Assembly: GCA_029239935.1 (NCBI GenBank)
Contig: JARBTY010000110.1
Span: forward strand, 1 to 9,568
Length of the DNA: 9,568 nucleotides
DNA from: Clostridia bacterium
GTDB lineage: Bacteria; Bacillota_A; Clostridia; Lachnospirales; Cellulosilyticaceae
Direction of reading: 5' to 3'
Shown: one piece after another, positions 6,959 to 9,568 of the stretch
Numbering within the stretch: position 1 is the first letter of the stretch
Layout of the letters: the number at the start of each line of letters is the position of its first letter
Position numbers and translations under genes: made by a program
Notes under the pieces: generated by a model
The model's input: only the letters and a program-made list of their open reading frames with translations
Told to the model about the DNA's origin: nothing
Database searches by the model: none

Positions 6959-7543
6959 CTAAAATAATGATTCTTTTATTTTTTCTTTTTCAAATGCAAC
7001 AACTGAACGGGGAATACTTCCTGTTATCATGATTAAAAGGTTTTTAAGGATAATTTCTGGTTCCTCTTCCATGCCTTCACTTACCCAGTCTATAATGAGC
7101 CCATTAAACACATGCCTATAAAAATTAACGATGAACTGATAGTCTTTATCCTTTAATTTTACTGCTGTTTTTTCAACACATTCATCCACCACATCCTCCA
7201 TTAATCTGGTAGAAAGATTCGTAAAGTAAGTATTAAACTCACCCCAATAAGAAGAGTTGTAGACATGCAAAATCATTTTCGAATTTTCCTTCAGATAATT
7301 CATTGTAGCCAAGAATCCGTCACCCCAGGTTTCAAAGGTTCTGTTTTGTGCAATCTCTTTTGATAATTCTTCAAAAAACACAAATTTAAAAACATCCATG
7401 ATATCAGTAAAGTGATTATAAAAAGTCTGCCTGTTTACACCACAATGTTCACAAACTGCCTTCACTGTAAGCTTGTCTATAGATTTCTTGTTTAATAATT
7501 GTTTAAATGAGTCAATTATTGCAGCTTTAGCATTGTGTTTCAT
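6959..7543 (-). CDS. TetR/AcrR-family transcriptional regulator (DhaS-like type)
   Basis: A 194-residue TetR-family repressor. The amino-terminal DNA-binding domain covers about residues 1-50, with the helix-turn-helix at 25-45 (LTVKAVCEHCGVNRQTFYNHF). The remainder is an alpha-helical ligand/dimerisation domain resembling the carboxy-terminal domain of DhaS-like regulators. A frame-extending GTG exists at 7567, but the GGGGAGAGG ribosome binding site at 7546-7554 lies immediately before the ATG at 7543, so that start is chosen. The gene has its own extended -10 promoter, a perfect inverted repeat over its -35 region that suggests autoregulation, and a strong terminator. It stands directly upstream of and co-directional with the DUF5692-ohyA run, so it probably controls that run, perhaps in response to fatty acids. 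The ligand is inference; the fold is secure. Confidence 0.9.
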   Translation of the reverse strand: MKHNAKAAIIDSFKQLLNKKSIDKLTVKAVCEHCGVNRQTFYNHFTDIMDVFKFVFFEELSKEIAQNRTFETWGDGFLATMNYLKENSKMILHVYNSSYWGEFNTYFTNLSTRLMEDVVDECVEKTAVKLKDKDYQFIVNFYRHVFNGLIIDWVSEGMEEEPEIILKNLLIMITGSIPRSVVAFEKEKIKESLF

Positions 7544-7545
7544 AA

Positions 7546-7554
7546 CCTCTCCCC
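7546..7554 (-). promoter_or_regulatory. Ribosome binding site fixing the TetR start at 7543
   Basis: Minus-strand GGGGAGAGG ends 2 bases before the ATG at 7543, with the GGGGAG core 5 bases away. It lies inside the longer reading frame from 7567, arguing against that upstream GTG. Confidence 0.6.
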
Positions 7555-7611
7555 TCATCTTGTTCACCCATTTTATATAGCTCTATTCTATGAAAGGTCT
7601 TTAATGCTCAT

Positions 7612-7620
7612 ATTATATCA
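7612..7620 (-). promoter_or_regulatory. Extended -10 promoter of the 6959-7543 TetR gene
   Basis: Minus-strand TGATATAAT is a perfect TATAAT with the TGn extension. The -35 position 17 bp upstream reads TATAAA, a poor match, which extended -10 promoters tolerate. The predicted leader is about 60 bases. Confidence 0.55.
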
Positions 7621-7634
7621 CATTAATATTAAAT

Positions 7635-7660
7635 TTTATAATATTTCATAATATTATAAA
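7635..7660. repeat. Perfect 11-4-11 inverted repeat, candidate TetR operator
   Basis: TTTATAATATT (7635-7645) and AATATTATAAA (7650-7660) are exact reverse complements around TCAT. The repeat overlaps the -35 position of the TetR promoter and is 18 bp upstream of its -10 box, a usual place for an autorepressor site. All arm bases are A or T in a very AT-rich stretch, so a chance origin cannot be excluded. Confidence 0.5.
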
Positions 7661-7708
7661 TAAACTTCAAGAATACTTTTATTGTATAGTAATGATTATA
7701 AAGCAATA

Positions 7709-7749
7709 ACGCCTTACAACTCCTTGTAAATCAAGAAATTGTAAGGCGT
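7709..7749 (-). terminator. Nested hairpin after the Cys-rich gene, probable terminator
   Basis: ACGCCTTACAA (7709-7719) pairs perfectly with TTGTAAGGCGT (7739-7749). Inside the 19-base loop CTTG pairs with CAAG around TAAAT, giving a second stacked stem. It starts about 15 bases past the Cys-rich gene's stop. The downstream minus-strand sequence (TATTGCTTTATAATC) is T-rich but not a clean T tract, so termination is likely but may be inefficient. Confidence 0.55.
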
Positions 7750-7764
7750 CATTTGTATGTGCCC

Positions 7765-8061
7765 TTATTTATTCAAATAACAAGTAACGCAATATACTTC
7801 TCCATCTTCATTATTGCTAGATACAAGCTTCAATTCTTTACCACACTCTACACATTTTGAAATGATAAATTCCTCTTCTTCACACTCACTCATATAATGG
7901 TCACAAGTTAATTCGCATGTATCCTCTTCACAATCCGAACAATTCTCAGATGGAGACCCATATTCACATTCATATTCTTCAGCGATACCGTTTTTCTCAA
8001 TATCATTTTCATCAATAATGCTTTTAAGATTCTTACAACTACTACAAATGCATTCACTCAT
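7765..8061 (-). CDS. Small acidic cysteine-rich protein with a zinc-ribbon-like C-terminus
   Basis: A 98-residue protein with 13 cysteines (4, 6, 9, 32, 41, 44, 49, 53, 60, 70, 73, 91, 94) and many Glu/Asp residues; no signal peptide or membrane segment. The last third reads CxxCGK, 17 residues, then CxxC (Cys70/73 and Cys91/94), the pattern of a four-cysteine zinc ribbon or rubredoxin-like knuckle. The middle (32-60) has six cysteines in an acidic setting and might bind metal or a cluster. Start: ATG 8061 with a strong GGAGG ribosome binding site 7 bases upstream; promoter at 8146-8174; hairpin after the stop. It is a single-gene unit between two regulators. I do not recognise a named family; metal binding is inferred from cysteine spacing only. 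Its coding status is well supported by signals on both sides. Confidence 0.75.
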   Translation of the reverse strand: MSECICSSCKNLKSIIDENDIEKNGIAEEYECEYGSPSENCSDCEEDTCELTCDHYMSECEEEEFIISKCVECGKELKLVSSNNEDGEVYCVTCYLNK

Positions 8062-8324
8062 TCTATTGCCTCCTCGAGTATTATTCCATATAATGCTTGT
8101 GGTGCCATCAGCAGATCTTTCTTAGACACCAAACCCTACTCATATAGTATACCAAAGTCCTGATATTCAAGCAATAAATGCCATTCTTTTTTCTTATTGT
8201 AGTACCAAACTCCAGAACCCTAAAATACAGATTCTAAGACCTCCAGCCTTGGAAGCGAAATACCAAACACTCTTTCATCAGCAAGTACATCCCTTGGAAA
8301 AAGGCCAGCTGACTCAAGATTAAA
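8058..8324 (-). pseudogene. Possible decayed reading frame in the 304-bp gap 8062-8365
   Basis: The gap between the TetR gene and the Cys-rich gene has no intact gene. One minus-strand frame gives three protein-like segments of 34, 27 and 25 codons, separated only by TAG at 8220-8222 and TAG at 8136-8138. It is bounded upstream by TGA at 8325-8327 and ends in a TGA that overlaps the Cys-rich ATG as ATGA. The second segment (WYYNKKKEWHLLLEYQDFG) looks particularly protein-like. No frame shift is needed to read through. It could be the remnant of a gene once coupled to the Cys-rich gene, or chance in AT-rich DNA; the promoter at 8146-8174 lies inside it. I recognise no family. Confidence 0.3.
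8146..8174 (-). promoter_or_regulatory. Extended -10 promoter of the Cys-rich gene
   Basis: On the minus strand TGGTATACT gives TATACT (8146-8151, five of six consensus bases) with a TGn extension. A weak -35, TTGCTT (8169-8174), lies 17 bp upstream. The leader would be about 78 bases. Confidence 0.5.
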
Positions 8325-8365
8325 TCAATGTAGCCTTGACCCTATCCAAAGAAAAGGAACTTGAA

Positions 8366-8932
8366 CTAGATACCTAATGTCTTCAGAAAAACTTCCATTA
8401 TTTCCTCGTAATTATTTAATGCAGTAGTATGAGGATTATCTTGTTTCTCGCCCAAGTAGCTTCTTAAACCGTGTTCTTTCAAAAAGACGTATTGAATGGG
8501 TGCAACAACTTGAATAGCAAGATATTTAATTTCTTTTTCCGATAACTCAGGCTTTATTTCTTTTAACAGACTCACAATTGTTTCTGGTGTACTAAAACGA
8601 TTACTGATTATCTCATCTCTGATAAGTACACTTGTATACTTTTGATACTTACATACCACTATAGCCATAGCTTTCAAAAAGGTCCTCAGCTGCTGCTTGG
8701 GAGAATCGTTAAGATTTGATAATGTCTGAAAGGCTTCAGCAGCAGCCCCATCTACTATGGAAGAAATGGCTGCTACGATTAAGTTCCACTTGCTGCCAAA
8801 GTGATAATTAATCAGTCCAGTAGATATATGTGCTTCGTATGCGATTTGTCTAATCGTTAACTTTTCGACGTCAAATCCGTCATCTAGAAGGGCTATGACC
8901 GATTTAATCAGTTGCGCTTTTATTTCTGACAT
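8366..8932 (-). CDS. TetR/AcrR-family transcriptional regulator
   Basis: A 188-residue TetR-family repressor. Residues 25-46 form the helix-turn-helix (LTIRQIAYEAHISTGLINYH), followed by the FGSKWNLI continuation typical of the family. The rest is a helical ligand-binding and dimerisation domain of normal length, with no homology evident to the other regulator in this window beyond the DNA-binding domain. The ATG at 8932 is preceded by an AAGGAGGT ribosome binding site that overlaps the TAA stop of the upstream alpha/beta hydrolase, with 9 bp between the genes, so the two are probably co-transcribed and translationally coupled. It likely controls its own operon; the effector is unknown. No clear terminator follows its stop. 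Confidence 0.92.
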   Translation of the reverse strand: MSEIKAQLIKSVIALLDDGFDVEKLTIRQIAYEAHISTGLINYHFGSKWNLIVAAISSIVDGAAAEAFQTLSNLNDSPKQQLRTFLKAMAIVVCKYQKYTSVLIRDEIISNRFSTPETIVSLLKEIKPELSEKEIKYLAIQVVAPIQYVFLKEHGLRSYLGEKQDNPHTTALNNYEEIMEVFLKTLGI

Positions 8933-8941
8933 ATAACCTCC

Positions 8942-9568
8942 TTAAAATGCGTTTCTGAAAAAATGCTTTATAGCTTCAGAAATCTCCTTATGATGGCTGA
9001 AAAACATATGTCCACCTTCCTTAAAAGAAAGCAAAGCAGCATTTGGAATTTTTTCGTGCGTATATTCAGCATAATAAAATGGCTGCAACGTGTCATCTTC
9101 AGCATGAATCACCAATGTTGGCGCTTTTATCTCCCAGATTGGATAATCTTCAGGTGACAATTCTTTAAATTGAATATTTGCATTAAAAATCCCTTGTTTT
9201 CTAAGCGAAATAGGATTCATTATTTCAAAAAATTCTCTAGCCATCTCAATTTCATCTGCTGTCATTTTTTCCTGAACTTCTTTAGATACTCCGAGTACAT
9301 TCAGCAGATCTGACTGGATATACTCTGTAATCATCCAAAATAAAAAATCATTATCAAATATCGTTCCAAAAACGATTGACTGAATAGTTGTTAACTTGGG
9401 TGGCGTTTTACTTTTTGCACACATCATTGTAAGTGATTTCACACGTTCAGGATACTTTATGCTGAATTTCAAGGCAGATGGCCCCCCATCAGAGACAGCT
9501 ACCACATGAACTTTGTTTATTCCCAATTCATCGAGTAAGTCCCTATACAGAGCCGCCTGATGATCCGG
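8942..9568 (-). CDS. Alpha/beta-fold hydrolase, amino terminus beyond the window edge
   Basis: A serine-hydrolase-like alpha/beta-fold protein, cut by the window boundary. The frame stays open to position 9568 (first visible residues PDHQAALYRDLLDELG), so a TTG at 9526 is not the true start; 208 residues are visible. The nucleophile elbow AVSDGG places the catalytic Ser at visible residue 26, with Ala instead of the usual first Gly. A cap-like helical insert follows. The acid is expected at Asp159 in HAEDDTLQP, and the base is His187 in GGHMFF. The missing part, about 80-90 residues, should hold the oxyanion loop. Family members include esterases, lipases, dehalogenases and C-C hydrolases, so the substrate cannot be named. 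It precedes the TetR gene by 9 bp in an apparent operon. Confidence 0.9.
   Translation of the reverse strand, partial: PDHQAALYRDLLDELGINKVHVVAVSDGGPSALKFSIKYPERVKSLTMMCAKSKTPPKLTTIQSIVFGTIFDNDFLFWMITEYIQSDLLNVLGVSKEVQEKMTADEIEMAREFFEIMNPISLRKQGIFNANIQFKELSPEDYPIWEIKAPTLVIHAEDDTLQPFYYAEYTHEKIPNAALLSFKEGGHMFFSHHKEISEAIKHFFRNAF

Noticed and set aside
7544..7567. GTG start at 7567 for the TetR regulator
   Set aside because: A strong ribosome binding site directly precedes the ATG at 7543, and the extension adds nothing typical of the family.
9524..9526. TTG as the start of the alpha/beta hydrolase
   Set aside because: The frame stays open to the window edge with family-like residues, and the fold needs an amino-terminal part. 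The gene is partial.
1..9568. CRISPR array, tRNA/rRNA, insertion sequence or prophage
   Set aside because: No regularly spaced direct repeats, no cloverleaf or ribosomal sequence, no transposase or integrase motif and no terminal repeats were seen.

Overview
The window reads as chromosomal DNA from a low-GC anaerobic member of the Bacillota, most likely a clostridial lineage. The evidence is AT-rich intergenic DNA, strong AGGAGG-type ribosome binding sites, sigma-A-like promoters with TATAAT-type -10 boxes, a large iron-sulfur flavoprotein, and nickel chaperones beside an oleate hydratase. Every well-supported gene lies on the minus strand, so transcription runs from high to low coordinates. 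I see no tRNA, rRNA, CRISPR array, insertion sequence or phage gene.

The right end (8366-9568) holds an alpha/beta hydrolase cut by the window edge, followed 9 bp later by a TetR-family regulator; the two look like one operon. Next comes a 304-bp stretch (8062-8365) with no intact gene. It has a good extended -10 promoter and a possible decayed reading frame, and leads into a small, acidic, very cysteine-rich protein (7765-8061) that ends at a nested hairpin.

The middle (6842-7764) is a regulatory block. A second TetR-family regulator (6959-7543) has an extended -10 promoter overlapped at -35 by a perfect 11-4-11 inverted repeat, and ends at a textbook Rho-independent terminator. Just beyond it is a clean TTGACT/TATAAA promoter carrying another short inverted repeat.

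That promoter appears to drive a five-gene run down to position 257: a DUF5692-like multi-pass membrane protein, oleate hydratase (ohyA), hypB, an approximately 893-residue winged-helix/Fe-S/flavin oxidoreductase, and hypA. Gaps are 6-56 bp and I see no terminator between genes. Oleate hydratase detoxifies unsaturated fatty acids by adding water to the cis-9 double bond. HypA and HypB deliver nickel to metalloenzymes. The large flavoprotein has the architecture of an NAD(P)H:FAD:Fe-S electron-transfer enzyme. Finding these together, with a GltD-like oxidoreductase splitting hypB from hypA and no hypCDEF in view, is the most unusual aspect of the window. The functional link is inference: the reductase may keep a flavin (perhaps that of OhyA) or a nickel enzyme reduced, or the two halves may simply be adjacent.

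Several gene starts were set by ribosome binding site spacing: ohyA at 5819, the 6959-7543 regulator at 7543, the flavoprotein at 3286, and a TTG start for hypA that preserves its essential Met-His-Glu amino terminus.
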